In this document: positions 24,196-33,956 of the stretch, one piece after another
Layout: the number at the start of each line of letters is the position of its first letter
Position numbering within the stretch: position 1 is the first letter of the stretch
From: Desulfobacteraceae bacterium
GTDB lineage: Bacteria > Desulfobacterota > Desulfobacteria > Desulfobacterales > Desulfosalsimonadaceae
Length of the DNA stretch: 35,715 nt
Reading direction: 5' to 3'
Assembly: GCA_011390415.1 (NCBI GenBank)
Contig: JAABSL010000033.1
Coordinates: 1 to 35,715, forward strand
The notes under the pieces: generated by a model
Seen by the model: only the letters and a program-made list of their open reading frames with translations
The model's database searches: none
Told to the model about the DNA's origin: nothing
Translations under genes and position numbers: made by a program

Positions 24196-26544
24196 ATGAG
24201 TCAGTCACCCCAAGATGAAGCCTTTGCAAATGAACAAATACCGGAAATTTTACCGATTCTTCCGTTGTTTGATGTGGTCATGTTTCCCAAAATGGTTTTG
24301 CCGCTGATTGTATTGCAAAAAGAATCCATACAGTTAATCGACGAAGCCATGTCTAAAAACCGGATTATCGGCACGGTGGCTTCAAAGTTCACGGATCCCA
24401 AAACCGAGTATACATCGAATGACCTCTATACCGTGGGGTCTTCCGCGGTAATCCTGAAAATGGCAAAAGTGGAAGAGGACAAAGCCCAGCTGCTGCTGCA
24501 GGGACTGAAGCGATTTAAAATAACGGACTATACGTCCGACAAACCGTATTTTCAGGCCCGGGTCAGTGCCCTTGACAGCCTGTTCACCAAAGACAAGGAA
24601 ACCGAGGCGTTGATGGCCAATCTGGTCAATCAATATCAGCGGATTGTCGAGCTTTCCCCCGGCCTGCCCCCCGAGATCGTCTCCATGGCGAAATCGTTGG
24701 AAGAACCCGACATTCTCGCGGATATGATCACGTCCACCATTAATTCCACAACACCGGAAAAACAGGGTATACTGGAAACATTAGATGTTAAGGAGCGGTT
24801 GAACAAAGTAACGAAAATGGTCAACTATCAGCTGGAAATACTGGAAATGGGCAACAAAATCCAGACCCAGGTGAAAGGCGATATGGACAAGCAGCAGCGC
24901 GATTACTATCTTCGCCAGCAGTTAAAGGCCATCCGGGAAGAACTGGGCGAAACCGACGATTCAAACGTTGAAATCGAAGAATACCGCACAAAAATTGCTG
25001 AAAAGAATCTTCCGGAAATGGTGCAGAAAGAAGCGGAACGGGAATTGGGCCGTCTTGCCCGGATGCATCCGTCTTCTGCCGAATATACGGTTGTTCTGAC
25101 TTATCTGGACTGGCTCACGGAACTCCCCTGGAACGAAGGATCGGAAGACAATCTGGATCTTACCAAGGCCGAAAAGATTCTGGACGCTGATCATTATGGT
25201 CTGGACAAGGCCAAAAAACGAATTCTGGAATATCTGGCCGTCCGCAAGCTCAACCCGGACATCAAAGGCCCCATCCTGTGCCTGGCCGGCCCGCCGGGAA
25301 CCGGAAAAACATCTCTGGGCCATTCCGTGGCAAACGCTTTAGGTCGGAAATTTATCAGAATTGCTTTGGGCGGCATCCGGGATGAAGCGGAAATCAGGGG
25401 CCATCGCCGCACCTATGTGGGGGCATTGCCCGGCCGGATTATCCAGGGCATCCGGCGGGCCGGGTCCAACAACCCGGTTTTCATGCTCGACGAGATCGAC
25501 AAGGTGGGCAGTGATTTCCGCGGCGACCCGTCATCCGCCCTTCTGGAAGTTCTGGACCCGGAACAAAATTTTTCATTTGAAGATCATTACTTGGATGTTC
25601 CATTTGATCTTTCCCAGGTGATGTTCATCACCACCGCCAATATCCTGGATACGATCCCGCCGGCCTTAAGAGACCGCATGGAGGTCCTGAGACTGGCGGG
25701 CTATACGCTGGAGGAAAAGAGCAAAATCGCCTCCCGGTATCTCATTCCCCGGCAAAGAGAAGCAAACGGTTTAAAATCAGAACATATCACTTTCACCAAA
25801 GGGGCGATCAATCAGATCATCAGCGGATACACCCGGGAAGCCGGTTTGCGGAATCTGGAACGGGAAATCGGCAATGTCTGCCGGGGCGTGGCCGCCAGCA
25901 TTGCCAAAGGGGAAAAAGAATCCGTCAACATCAATACCAAGAACCTCTCCAAATACCTGGGTCCGGTAAAAATCACCAATGAATTGAAAAAACGGGTGGC
26001 CACCCCGGGTGTTATCATGGGACTGGCATGGACAGAGGCCGGCGGCGACATCCTGTTTATTGAAGCCACCACCATGCGGGGCAGCGGCCGGCTGACACTC
26101 ACCGGTCAGTTGGGGGACGTCATGAAAGAATCCGCCACCGCGGCATTGAGCTATATCCGTTCCAATGCCGTATCTCTCGGCATTGAAGATGATTACTTTC
26201 AGAATCACGACATCCACATTCATGTGCCGGCCGGTGCCATTCCCAAAGACGGACCGTCCGCCGGCGTGACCATGCTGACCGCCATTGCCTCCGTGCTGAC
26301 CGGCGCCACCACCCACAAGGATCTGGCCATGACCGGCGAAATCACCCTGCGGGGCCAGGTGATGCCCGTGGGCGGTATCAAGGAAAAAGTGCTGGCCGCT
26401 CACCGTTCCGGCATCAAGACCATTATCATGCCGGCATTGTGCGAAAAAGACCTGATTGATGTACCCAAAAAAGTAAAAAACGCCATCAAATTCCATTTTG
26501 TCAATAATATGAAGGATGTTTTAAAAATTGCACTCAACAAATAG
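24196..26544 (+). CDS. lon: ATP-dependent protease Lon (LonA type)
   Basis: Soluble hexameric AAA+ protease that degrades misfolded and regulatory proteins. Residues about 15-210 form the substrate-binding N domain ([19 protein letters not shown]). A coiled-coil region follows, then the AAA+ module with Walker [10 protein letters not shown] near 366 and Walker B FMLDEID near 430. The C-terminal protease domain has the catalytic Ser in KDGPSAG (about 688) and Lys in [10 protein letters not shown] (about 731), spaced as in E. coli Lon. The 782-residue length is normal. GGAGG lies five bases before the ATG. The last 17 bases overlap the proposed TTG start of the RlpA-like gene. Confidence 0.97.
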   Translation: MSQSPQDEAFANEQIPEILPILPLFDVVMFPKMVLPLIVLQKESIQLIDEAMSKNRIIGTVASKFTDPKTEYTSNDLYTVGSSAVILKMAKVEEDKAQLLLQGLKRFKITDYTSDKPYFQARVSALDSLFTKDKETEALMANLVNQYQRIVELSPGLPPEIVSMAKSLEEPDILADMITSTINSTTPEKQGILETLDVKERLNKVTKMVNYQLEILEMGNKIQTQVKGDMDKQQRDYYLRQQLKAIREELGETDDSNVEIEEYRTKIAEKNLPEMVQKEAERELGRLARMHPSSAEYTVVLTYLDWLTELPWNEGSEDNLDLTKAEKILDADHYGLDKAKKRILEYLAVRKLNPDIKGPILCLAGPPGTGKTSLGHSVANALGRKFIRIALGGIRDEAEIRGHRRTYVGALPGRIIQGIRRAGSNNPVFMLDEIDKVGSDFRGDPSSALLEVLDPEQNFSFEDHYLDVPFDLSQVMFITTANILDTIPPALRDRMEVLRLAGYTLEEKSKIASRYLIPRQREANGLKSEHITFTKGAINQIISGYTREAGLRNLEREIGNVCRGVAASIAKGEKESVNINTKNLSKYLGPVKITNELKKRVATPGVIMGLAWTEAGGDILFIEATTMRGSGRLTLTGQLGDVMKESATAALSYIRSNAVSLGIEDDYFQNHDIHIHVPAGAIPKDGPSAGVTMLTAIASVLTGATTHKDLAMTGEITLRGQVMPVGGIKEKVLAAHRSGIKTIIMPALCEKDLIDVPKKVKNAIKFHFVNNMKDVLKIALNK

Positions 26545-27349
26545 CCGGGACCTGAACAGAAACATTAAAACGATATCAACGCTTCTTTTCGCGTTAAAAG
26601 CATCCGGCCGAACATTCCTGCCGTTTTTTATAGTATTTATGGTGGCGGCAGGCAGTTTATACGGCTGCCGCAGCGACAAACCGGCATCGGACGTCACCAT
26701 CATGCCCGAAAATGCGTATGAAGTGGACGGCAGAATCTATCACCGCCTTGACAGCGCCGCGGGATTTTGTGAGCAGGGGGTGGCCTCCTGGTATGGCGAC
26801 CCGTTTCATAAAAAAAAGACCGCCAACGGCGAAGTCTACGACATGCATGCCATGACCGCGGCCCACAAAACACTCCCTTTCGGCACCATGGTGAAAGTGA
26901 CAAATGTTGAAAACAACAAATCCACCATTGTCCGGATCAATGACCGGGGCCCCTTCTGCCGGGACCGCATTATCGACCTGTCCTTTCGGGCGGCAAAAGA
27001 AATCGAAATGATTCAAAACGGCACCGCGGCCATTGAAATCGTCGCGCTGGGTACAGATGACGCCTATCTGGCCACAGCCAGGGACACGGCATCCGATGCG
27101 GTTTATTTTACCGGCGATTTTACCATTCAGGCAGGGTCTTTCAGCCGTCCGGAAAACGCGGAAAATTTAAAAAAATCCCTTGAAAAAATAGCGCAGGATG
27201 TGGTTGTGGGCGAGTTTGAAAAAAACAACCAAACTTTTTACCGGGTCCGCGTCGGTCGGTTCCACTCTCTTCTGCAGGCACGGGACACGGAACAGCAGCT
27301 CATCGAAAACGGCTTTGAGAATATCTATATCGTGGCCTGGGATTTATAA
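26528..27349 (+). CDS. RlpA-like septal ring lytic transglycosylase lipoprotein with SPOR domain
   Basis: Probable lipoprotein: a hydrophobic segment ([18 protein letters not shown]) ends in the lipobox LYGC near residue 46. The double-psi barrel RlpA domain follows (about 80-165) with [19 protein letters not shown]. The Glu, His and Asp needed in Pseudomonas RlpA are present with identical spacing (ANGE, AAHK, NDRG). The C-terminal SPOR domain (about 198-272, [14 protein letters not shown]) binds denuded septal glycan. It probably cleaves naked glycan strands at division sites. The start is a TTG inside the end of lon; no ATG in a position to make a full signal peptide exists, so the N-terminus is long and less certain. 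Confidence 0.9.
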   Translation: MHSTNSRDLNRNIKTISTLLFALKASGRTFLPFFIVFMVAAGSLYGCRSDKPASDVTIMPENAYEVDGRIYHRLDSAAGFCEQGVASWYGDPFHKKKTANGEVYDMHAMTAAHKTLPFGTMVKVTNVENNKSTIVRINDRGPFCRDRIIDLSFRAAKEIEMIQNGTAAIEIVALGTDDAYLATARDTASDAVYFTGDFTIQAGSFSRPENAENLKKSLEKIAQDVVVGEFEKNNQTFYRVRVGRFHSLLQARDTEQQLIENGFENIYIVAWDL

Positions 27350-27351
27350 CC

Positions 27352-29535
27352 GTGCCCATGATTTCTCTTGAAGGCACCCTGGAACATATCACCTTTCATA
27401 ATGAAGAAAATCATTATACCATCGGCCGCCTGAAAACCGGTTTTCCAAAAACAACGGTCACCATTGTGGGGCATCTGCCAAGCGCCCTGGCCGGGGAAAC
27501 CGTTAAACTGACCGGTCAATGGACCACCCACCACCGGTACGGTCAGCAGTTCAGGTTCGACACCGCAGAAATTCTGCTGCCCGCAGGAGTCGACGGCATC
27601 CGGACCTACATGACTTCCGGAATCCTAAGCGGCATCGGGCCTTCCACTGCCGATAAAATCATATCCAGGTTCGGCGAGACGACCTTATCCGTCATAGAGG
27701 AAAGCCCTGAAAAATTAACTGAAATTGACGGCATCGGTGAAAAAAAAGCCGCCCTGATCCATTCTCAATGGCAAGCCCACCACGGCCTGACATCGGTTAT
27801 GAAATTCCTGCAGGAAAACGGCGTCAAACCCGTGTTCAGCGGAAAAATAGTCAAAGCCTACGGCCCGTCGGCATTAGATATTATCCGCAACGATCCCTAC
27901 CAGCTGGCAAATGATATCCCCGGCATCGGGTTTGCCGCGGCCGACCGGATCGCGCAAAACCTCGGCATTGAAACCAACGTCTTTGATCGTGCGCAATCAT
28001 GCATTCTGCACACCCTTCGGGAAGCAGTCAGCGAGGGGCATGTGTTTGTCCCCGAAAAAGCCATGCTGGAACGGATCAGCACACTGTACGAAATCGATTT
28101 GCCCACCGTGGAAGACAGCCTTGAAGACCTTTCCAACGCCGGCGATATTGTAATCCAGGCTTTTCCGGAACCAGCCGGCGACCGGGCCGTCTATCTAAAA
28201 CCCATGTGGCAGGCCGAACACAGCATTGCCGGCCGGATCGCGGCACTGCTCTCCGTGCCGGTTGCACCGCTCCCAAAACCGGTCAAGCAGGTGCTGGCCG
28301 AAGTGGAAGACCAGCTCATAATCGCCCTTTCACCGGAGCAGCAGACGGTTCTGGAAACCGTTACCGCCTGCCGGATCAGCATCATTACCGGGGGACCGGG
28401 CACCGGCAAGACCACCCTGATTAAATCAATTACCGAAATGAACCGGATCCTCGGCCGGCGGGTGTGCCTTGCCGCGCCCACCGGCCGGGCGGCCCGCCGG
28501 CTTGCGGAAGTCACCGGCCATAAAGCCCATACCATCCATAAACTTTTAGAGTATAATTTTCACGACCAGGTCTTTGGAAAAGACCCGGATGACCCCATTG
28601 ATGCCGATATCATCATCGTTGACGAGGTATCCATGGTGGACACCCTTCTGATGCATCATTTCATGCGCGCCATACCGTTTAATGCCTCGGTTATAATGGT
28701 CGGAGACGCCCATCAGCTGCCGCCGGTGGGACCCGGGAATATCCTTTCCGATATGATTGCATCGGAAACCGTCCCTGTGTTTTATTTAAACACCATCTTT
28801 CGGCAGGCCCGGCAAAGCCCGATTATTGTCAACGCACATCTTGTACGCAATGGTGAATTTCCGCAAATGCATAAAATGAATGCCCCGTTTGACGAGTCCG
28901 CGGAGTTTTATTTTATCGAACAGCAGACCCCGGAGAACGTGGTCTCTTCGATTGTTGATCTTTGCGCTGAAAAACTGCCGGATAGATTTGGTTTACATCC
29001 GATTGACGATATTCAGGTTCTGTCCCCGATGCACAAAGGGTTGGCCGGCACCATCAATCTGAACCGCCAGCTTCAGGCGGCCTTAAACAGCCACCCGGAC
29101 ACGCTGTCTTTCGGCAGCAAACGGTTTAAGGTCGATGACAAAGTGATGCATCTTAAAAACAATTACCAGAAAGACGTGTTTAACGGGGATATCGGCATCA
29201 TCACCGGCCTGGACAAAGCCGATAACCTGATGCATGTGAACTTTTACGGGCGCGATGTTGAATACAGCCTTGAAGAAACAGAAGAACTGGCGCTGGGCTA
29301 TGCGATTTCCGTACACAAATCCCAGGGTTCGGAATACCCGGCCGTGGTTTTGCCGGTGATCACCCATCATTACATAATGCTTCAGCGGAATCTGCTGTAT
29401 ACGGCCATTACCCGCGCCCGGAAATATGTGGTGCTGGTCGGCACGAAAAAAGCCCTTGGCATTGCGTTAAAAAACAATAAACCGCAATTGCGGTGCTCGG
29501 GATTATCCCATCATTTGTCGGCAATGACCGGGTAA
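27352..29535 (+). CDS. recD2: ATP-dependent DNA helicase RecD2 (RecD/TraA family)
   Basis: 5'-3' superfamily 1B helicase found in bacteria that lack RecBCD or beside it. The 727-residue chain has the RecD2-type N-terminal extension (ISLEGTLEHITFHNEENHYTIG, then helix-hairpin-helix-like GIGPSTADKI and GIGEKKAAL). Walker A is GGPGTGKTTLIKS near 345 and Walker B IIVDEVSMVD near 422, with GDAHQLPPVGPGN as motif III. YAISVHKSQGSEYP and LLYTAITRARKYV are motifs V and VI. The start may be GTG 27352 or ATG 27358; neither has a clear Shine-Dalgarno. It follows the RlpA-like gene after 2 bp. Confidence 0.94.
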   Translation: MPMISLEGTLEHITFHNEENHYTIGRLKTGFPKTTVTIVGHLPSALAGETVKLTGQWTTHHRYGQQFRFDTAEILLPAGVDGIRTYMTSGILSGIGPSTADKIISRFGETTLSVIEESPEKLTEIDGIGEKKAALIHSQWQAHHGLTSVMKFLQENGVKPVFSGKIVKAYGPSALDIIRNDPYQLANDIPGIGFAAADRIAQNLGIETNVFDRAQSCILHTLREAVSEGHVFVPEKAMLERISTLYEIDLPTVEDSLEDLSNAGDIVIQAFPEPAGDRAVYLKPMWQAEHSIAGRIAALLSVPVAPLPKPVKQVLAEVEDQLIIALSPEQQTVLETVTACRISIITGGPGTGKTTLIKSITEMNRILGRRVCLAAPTGRAARRLAEVTGHKAHTIHKLLEYNFHDQVFGKDPDDPIDADIIIVDEVSMVDTLLMHHFMRAIPFNASVIMVGDAHQLPPVGPGNILSDMIASETVPVFYLNTIFRQARQSPIIVNAHLVRNGEFPQMHKMNAPFDESAEFYFIEQQTPENVVSSIVDLCAEKLPDRFGLHPIDDIQVLSPMHKGLAGTINLNRQLQAALNSHPDTLSFGSKRFKVDDKVMHLKNNYQKDVFNGDIGIITGLDKADNLMHVNFYGRDVEYSLEETEELALGYAISVHKSQGSEYPAVVLPVITHHYIMLQRNLLYTAITRARKYVVLVGTKKALGIALKNNKPQLRCSGLSHHLSAMTG

Positions 29536-29542
29536 AATAACC

Positions 29543-29571
29543 TTGAATGTCTCCCGCATTTCGGGTATAGT
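29543..29571 (+). promoter_or_regulatory. Sigma-70-type promoter upstream of the SH3 protein - nadB unit
   Basis: TTGAAT (29543-29548), exactly 17 bases, and TATAGT (29566-29571) form the best promoter match in the window, 93 bases before the downstream ATG. The spacer contains a short CCCG-cattt-CGGG palindrome (29553-29565). Confidence 0.6.
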
Positions 29572-29663
29572 TTACGATTAAATTAATTCAACCTGTTATT
29601 TTAAGCAGTTGTAAATTTAACAGATAACGGTTATTGGTTAAATTTTTTTCCGGAGTATTTAAA

Positions 29664-30320
29664 ATGAAACACCTTCTGGCGATGATTCTGCTCGCTTCTG
29701 TATTACTCGTCAGCCATATCCCGGTCTGCCTTGCACAGGAAATGTACGTTAAGGATGTAACCAGTCTCAATCTCCGGGCCGGCAAGGGCGTTAACCACAA
29801 AATCATTACCACGCTGGATCCCGGTGAACCCCTGACGGTGCTTTCAAGATCCGGCGAATGGATAAACGTTGGCACAACCGAGGGAAATGAAGGATGGGTG
29901 CTTTCCAAATATCTCACCGAAGAAAAACCGCCGGATATCAAAATTGAAAATCTGAAAATCCAGGCGGAAACCCTTAAAGGAAAGCTGGAGATGGCTGAGA
30001 TTGAAAATCAAAAGTTAATGGAAGAAAATATCAATCTCACCACCCGCTTAAATGAAAACAGCATCAGGCTGGGCAACCTGGAAAAATCATTTAATGATTT
30101 AAAAGAAAATTCCACCCAATACCTTTCTTTAAAAGAAAAATATGATGTCCTTCGACAAGAAGTGAGCGAAAAAGATACGAGAATCCGATTACTGGAAAAA
30201 AAAGTCGGTGATCAGTATACTGCCGTGGCCATCAAATGGTCCCTGACCGGCGCCGGCATCCTTTTAGTCGGTTATTTTTTAGGGTATCGTTCAAAAAGAA
30301 AACGGTCCTCACTTTTATAA
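29664..30320 (+). CDS. SH3 domain - coiled coil - membrane anchor protein (TIGR04211-like)
   Basis: Envelope protein of 218 residues. The ORF track begins at TTG 29634, but ATG 29664 (MKHLLAMILLASVLLVSH) opens a clean signal peptide ending near CLAQ and has CGGAG about ten bases upstream. A bacterial SH3 domain follows (about 25-90: VTSLNLRAGKGVNHKII, then GNEGWVLSKYL), then a long coiled coil (about 100-185), a C-terminal membrane helix (TGAGILLVGYFLGY) and a basic tail RSKRKRSSLL. The layout matches the TIGR04211 'SH3 domain protein' family (YgiM in E. coli), whose role is unclear. The SH3 part would face the periplasm with the C-terminus in the cytosol. It is probably co-transcribed with nadB, 22 bp downstream. 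Confidence 0.85.
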   Translation: MKHLLAMILLASVLLVSHIPVCLAQEMYVKDVTSLNLRAGKGVNHKIITTLDPGEPLTVLSRSGEWINVGTTEGNEGWVLSKYLTEEKPPDIKIENLKIQAETLKGKLEMAEIENQKLMEENINLTTRLNENSIRLGNLEKSFNDLKENSTQYLSLKEKYDVLRQEVSEKDTRIRLLEKKVGDQYTAVAIKWSLTGAGILLVGYFLGYRSKRKRSSLL

Positions 30321-30342
30321 TCTTTAGTGCAGAATTAGCAAA

Positions 30343-31983
30343 ATGGAATATGAATCAGATTTTTTAGTTATCGGCAGCGGCGTTGCCGGCCTGCTGTTTG
30401 CCTTAAAAGTGGCGGACCACGGCACGGTGATTATTATCACCAAGCGCAACATCGCCGAAAGTAACACCGCATACGCCCAGGGCGGCATTGCATCGGTTTT
30501 TGCCAAAACCGATTCTTTTGAATCACATATCGCAGACACCCACGCCTCCGGCGACGGCATCTGCAATGAACAAGTGGTTGAAATGGTGGTCAAAGACGCA
30601 CCGGCACGGATTCAGGAACTGATCGACCTGGGCGTGAAGTTCAACCGGAACCGGGACAATGCCGCAGGCACAGCAGAACTGCACCTGGATCTCTGCCGGG
30701 AAGGCGGTCATTCTCACAACCGGATTGTGCATGCCGACGATCTGACCGGCCTGGCAGTGGAAGAAGCCCTGGTCGACCAGGTCCGCCGCCATAAAAACAT
30801 CACAGTGTTCGAAGACCATATTGCCATTGACCTGATTACCCGATCCACGCGCCTGCAGCGGGGAATGATTGTCACCACGCACGAAGATTACTGTTATGGC
30901 GCGTATGTGCTCAACCGCCATACCACAGACATCGAAACCTTCTGCGGCCGCACCATCATGCTTGCCACCGGCGGGGCCGGAAAAGTCTATACCTATACCA
31001 GCAACCCGGACATTGCCACCGGCGACGGCATCGCCATGGCCTACCGGACCGGTGCCACGGTGGCCAACCTGGAATTTGTTCAGTTCCACCCCACCTGTCT
31101 TTTTCACCCGGAGGCCAAAAACTTCCTGATTTCAGAAGCGGTTCGGGGGGATGGCGGCATCCTGGTGAATGCGGCCGGCGAACGGTTTATGGAACACTAT
31201 TCTCCCTTAAAAGAACTTGCCTGCCGGGACGTAGTGGCCCGGGCCATTGATGCGGAATTGAAAAAAAGAGGGGATGATTTCGTGTTTCTGGATATCAGCC
31301 ATAAAGACGCGGAGTTTATCAAAACCCGGTTCCCCAATCTTTATGCAAAATGCCTGACCTTCGGCATTGACATGACAACCGATCCCATCCCGGTCGTTCC
31401 CGCAGCCCACTATATGTGCGGCGGGGTGGCCACGGACATATACGGGCGGACGAATATCCAGCGGCTGTTTGCCATTGGCGAAACCGCGTGCACCGGCCTT
31501 CACGGCGCCAACCGCCTGGCCAGCAACTCCCTGCTCGAAGCCCTGGTGTATGCGCACAATGCCGCAAACCAGGCCATTGAAGATTCCAAAAACTTTAAGT
31601 TTGAAGCCTCCCCCCAGCTGGCCCCCTGGGATGACCTGGGCGCCATAGACAGTGACGAAGTCATCATGGTCACCCATTCCTGGAATGCCGTGCGGCGGCT
31701 GATGTGGAACTATGTCGGCATTGTCCGTTCGGACAAACGGCTGGCCCGCGCCAAACGGCGGATCGACATGATCCAGGATGAAATCAATGAATATTACTGG
31801 GATTTTAAGATCACCCCGGATCTCATCGAATTAAGAAACATTGCCACCGTGGCCGAACTGATCATCCGGTGCGCCACGCATAGAAAGGAAAGCCGGGGCC
31901 TGCACTACAACATTGCCTATCCGGAAAAAAACGACAAACGGTGGAAGAAAGATACCGTGCTGCGCCGGCCCTTTGTCAGCTGA
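30343..31983 (+). CDS. nadB: L-aspartate oxidase NadB
   Basis: FAD enzyme that oxidises L-aspartate to iminoaspartate, the first step of de novo NAD synthesis; NadA uses the product. The FAD-binding VIGSGVAGLLFALKVA lies at residues 6-21, and RNIAESNTAYAQGGIASVF is the typical next block. The substrate region includes the conserved EGGHSHNRIVHADD, QFHPT and GGVATDIYGRTNI motifs, and HGANRLASNSLLEALV closes the flavin site. The 546-residue length is usual. No Shine-Dalgarno sequence is clear. nadA and nadC are not nearby. Confidence 0.96.
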   Translation: MEYESDFLVIGSGVAGLLFALKVADHGTVIIITKRNIAESNTAYAQGGIASVFAKTDSFESHIADTHASGDGICNEQVVEMVVKDAPARIQELIDLGVKFNRNRDNAAGTAELHLDLCREGGHSHNRIVHADDLTGLAVEEALVDQVRRHKNITVFEDHIAIDLITRSTRLQRGMIVTTHEDYCYGAYVLNRHTTDIETFCGRTIMLATGGAGKVYTYTSNPDIATGDGIAMAYRTGATVANLEFVQFHPTCLFHPEAKNFLISEAVRGDGGILVNAAGERFMEHYSPLKELACRDVVARAIDAELKKRGDDFVFLDISHKDAEFIKTRFPNLYAKCLTFGIDMTTDPIPVVPAAHYMCGGVATDIYGRTNIQRLFAIGETACTGLHGANRLASNSLLEALVYAHNAANQAIEDSKNFKFEASPQLAPWDDLGAIDSDEVIMVTHSWNAVRRLMWNYVGIVRSDKRLARAKRRIDMIQDEINEYYWDFKITPDLIELRNIATVAELIIRCATHRKESRGLHYNIAYPEKNDKRWKKDTVLRRPFVS

Positions 31984-31990
31984 CAGCAAT

Positions 31991-32014
31991 GGTAAAATTT
32001 ACCGGTCTTTTTTA
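31991..32014 (+). terminator. Possible weak terminator between convergent nadB and the phosphoesterase gene
   Basis: GGTAAAATTTACC (31991-32003) is a near-perfect short palindrome followed by CGGTC and a run of six T (32009-32014). The stem is short and AT-rich, so termination would be weak. It occupies the only gap (28 bp) between the two convergent genes. Confidence 0.25.
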
Positions 32015-32650
32015 AACCATCTCGACCGCCGGTTTTTCGCCGTGCTTCAGCTCAATCATCATTCCTTTTCCGGTTCCGGGCATACCGCAGTTTACCACCG
32101 TTGTGTCCCCGATTCTGTCAATACCGGCCGCCTCGTGAATATGCCCGCAGATCAAAAGACGCGGCTGGGTTTTATCCACGAGTTCCCGCACATTTTTCGA
32201 TCCGGAATGGAACCGGCCGGCGACCTGATCCAGACAGCCCCAGGGCGGGGTGTGGACAACCAATATGGTTTGGGAATCGATCATGGGATATGCTGTGTTC
32301 ATCAGAGCTTTCTCAAAAAACCGCAGCCTGTTGCGAAACGGCAGGGGAATGGTTCCGGAAAGACCGACAAATGGAACCGATTGGACAAAGACTTTGTTCA
32401 GGTGCAATGAAGCGAGATTCGGATATTTTTGAAAATATTTGTCCACATATCCGGGATCTGAATTGCCCCGCACCATCAGTACCGACACCCCCATGGCATT
32501 AAACTGCTCAAAAACCGGCCGGGGCCGGAAATAACTGATGACATCTCCGGCAAGCACCAGCACATCCGGCAAATGTTCGGATATCACCGAACGGATGTGT
32601 TCGATGCGCTCAGCATTGGCATGAATATCTGCTGCAGCATAAATACGCAT
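32012..32650 (-). CDS. Small metallophosphoesterase (calcineurin-like, YfcE/MJ0936 type)
   Basis: Two-metal phosphoesterase of 212 residues. The five family motifs are present: DIHAN (residues 8-12), LAGDVIS (near 36), RGNSDPG in place of GNHD (near 62), VVHTPPWG (near 131) and GHIHEAAG (near 168). The fold is clear but the substrate is not; related proteins act on nucleotides or phosphodiesters. The Asn-Ser-Asp variant of motif III is common in this subgroup. It lies 12 bp downstream of the ApgM-like gene and is the last gene of the four-gene minus-strand cluster. It is not an LpxH by position, and LpxI already fills that role in this genome. Confidence 0.87.
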   Translation of the reverse strand: MRIYAAADIHANAERIEHIRSVISEHLPDVLVLAGDVISYFRPRPVFEQFNAMGVSVLMVRGNSDPGYVDKYFQKYPNLASLHLNKVFVQSVPFVGLSGTIPLPFRNRLRFFEKALMNTAYPMIDSQTILVVHTPPWGCLDQVAGRFHSGSKNVRELVDKTQPRLLICGHIHEAAGIDRIGDTTVVNCGMPGTGKGMMIELKHGEKPAVEMV

Positions 32651-32662
32651 ATTTTTTATTTC

Positions 32663-33949
32663 CTATTTATATTTAAAAGGCGGGTAATCATCCGGAATAA
32701 ATGCCCTGACCTTATCTCCGAGCTGATGGGTGGCCAGCACCGACCGGTCGGCAAAATTGATGGCCATCTGCATCAGCTCAGGACCTCGTAACAGACCGAG
32801 GCAGCCGGATGCCGCACTGATCTCGTTAAATGTCTTTACCGGGTCCCGCCGGATGTTCGGACCGGCAATGATCACCGGCACGGGTTCACCGGAATGAATC
32901 AGTTTTGAATCGCTGGGCGTGGAATGGTCGCCGGTGACAATCACCATGATATCTTTTCTTTTTTCAATAGTATCAGCAATTTCTGCCATGCCTTTATCCA
33001 GGCTTTCCAGCGCCTTTTTTTTCAAAACCGGGGTTCCCTTGTGGGAAATTTTATCCGGCACGTTGGTATGCACATGAAAAAAATCATGTATTGGATCATC
33101 TATCGCCCGCCGGATGCGCTCTTTTAAATCGCGACCCGCATCTTTGCTGTCTTCGGCACGGACAAAATCAAATCCCAGTTCATGGGCCAGCCCCGCATAA
33201 ATCGCATCTGATGCGATCATCAACGGGGTTAATCCCCATAAATCCGCAAACGGTTTCTGAACCACCCGCCGGCCGCACCGCTGGGTCACCAGAAAATTGG
33301 CTTTTGGGCTCAAATCGGAATTGCCGGACAACCGTCGATGACAATGCGCCAGATATTTATTTAAGGCATCGGCAGTCTGTTTTGCCCGGACCGGCTCCGG
33401 GTTGTTTTCTATCGGCACCACCCGGCCGACGGGTTTTCCGCGGGTTATGGGGTCGGAATCCGAGATATGGGGCGAGACATTGTTTTTGATCACAATAATT
33501 CCGTCATTGCGCCGGGTCTGGCAAAGCGTAAAACGGATATTGTCCGTTTCATAGGATGCAACCGCATTGTAAAGTGGGCCCAGGTCGGCTTTGGTTCCGC
33601 TGATGTCATCCCTGCCCTGGTCAAGAACAAAGACGCCGTCTTCTATTCGAACCCCTGAAAAATGGGCCAATGCCAAAACATCCGGATCATCAAAAACCAC
33701 CTTCTCCCCCACTGCTTCCAAAAGTCCCCTGCCGGGAAAATTTTTCCGGTCGTATCCGAAAAGCAGGTAATGGGCCATTTCACTGGGCAGGCATTCGCCG
33801 GGAGACGACGCATGAAACAGGCCGCTGCTGCCGATGGCGGTCAGTTGATCCATATTCGGGGTATTGGCCGCTTCCAGCGGGGTGCGACGGCCAAGAACTT
33901 CATAGGAGCGATCGCCGACACCGTCGAGCAAAACTAAAATGATTTTCAT
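32663..33949 (-). CDS. ApgM-like 2,3-bisphosphoglycerate-independent phosphoglycerate mutase family protein
   Basis: Alkaline-phosphatase-superfamily protein of 428 residues, related to the archaeal-type mutase. The N-terminal metal site MKIILVLLDGVGDR and the block TPLEAANTPNMDQL are typical. The usual PxGSDTAHLSxxGYD appears here as GECLPSEMAHYLLFGYD, keeping the nucleophile Ser but replacing Gly-Ser-Asp. SPHISDSDP and the C-terminal TGDHSTPSDS with HSGEPVPV supply the remaining ligands. The track start (33979) overlaps the upstream gene by 23 bp; ATG 33949 matches the family N-terminus and has an AGG nearby. Phosphoglycerate mutase activity is possible, but the changed nucleophile loop and the neighbours allow another phospho-sugar substrate. 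Confidence 0.85.
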   Translation of the reverse strand: MKIILVLLDGVGDRSYEVLGRRTPLEAANTPNMDQLTAIGSSGLFHASSPGECLPSEMAHYLLFGYDRKNFPGRGLLEAVGEKVVFDDPDVLALAHFSGVRIEDGVFVLDQGRDDISGTKADLGPLYNAVASYETDNIRFTLCQTRRNDGIIVIKNNVSPHISDSDPITRGKPVGRVVPIENNPEPVRAKQTADALNKYLAHCHRRLSGNSDLSPKANFLVTQRCGRRVVQKPFADLWGLTPLMIASDAIYAGLAHELGFDFVRAEDSKDAGRDLKERIRRAIDDPIHDFFHVHTNVPDKISHKGTPVLKKKALESLDKGMAEIADTIEKRKDIMVIVTGDHSTPSDSKLIHSGEPVPVIIAGPNIRRDPVKTFNEISAASGCLGLLRGPELMQMAINFADRSVLATHQLGDKVRAFIPDDYPPFKYK

Positions 33950-33956
33950 CAGCTGC

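Noticed and set aside
25777-26496. 239-aa ORF on the minus strand inside lon
   Set aside because: It lies antisense to the conserved protease domain of lon, is His/Gly-rich as expected of a shadow frame, and matches no family.
30523-31107. 194-aa minus-strand ORF inside nadB
   Set aside because: Shadow frame of a well-conserved gene.
32012-32650. Metallophosphoesterase as LpxH
   Set aside because: It has the YfcE-type motif set, lies away from the lpx operon, and LpxI is already present.
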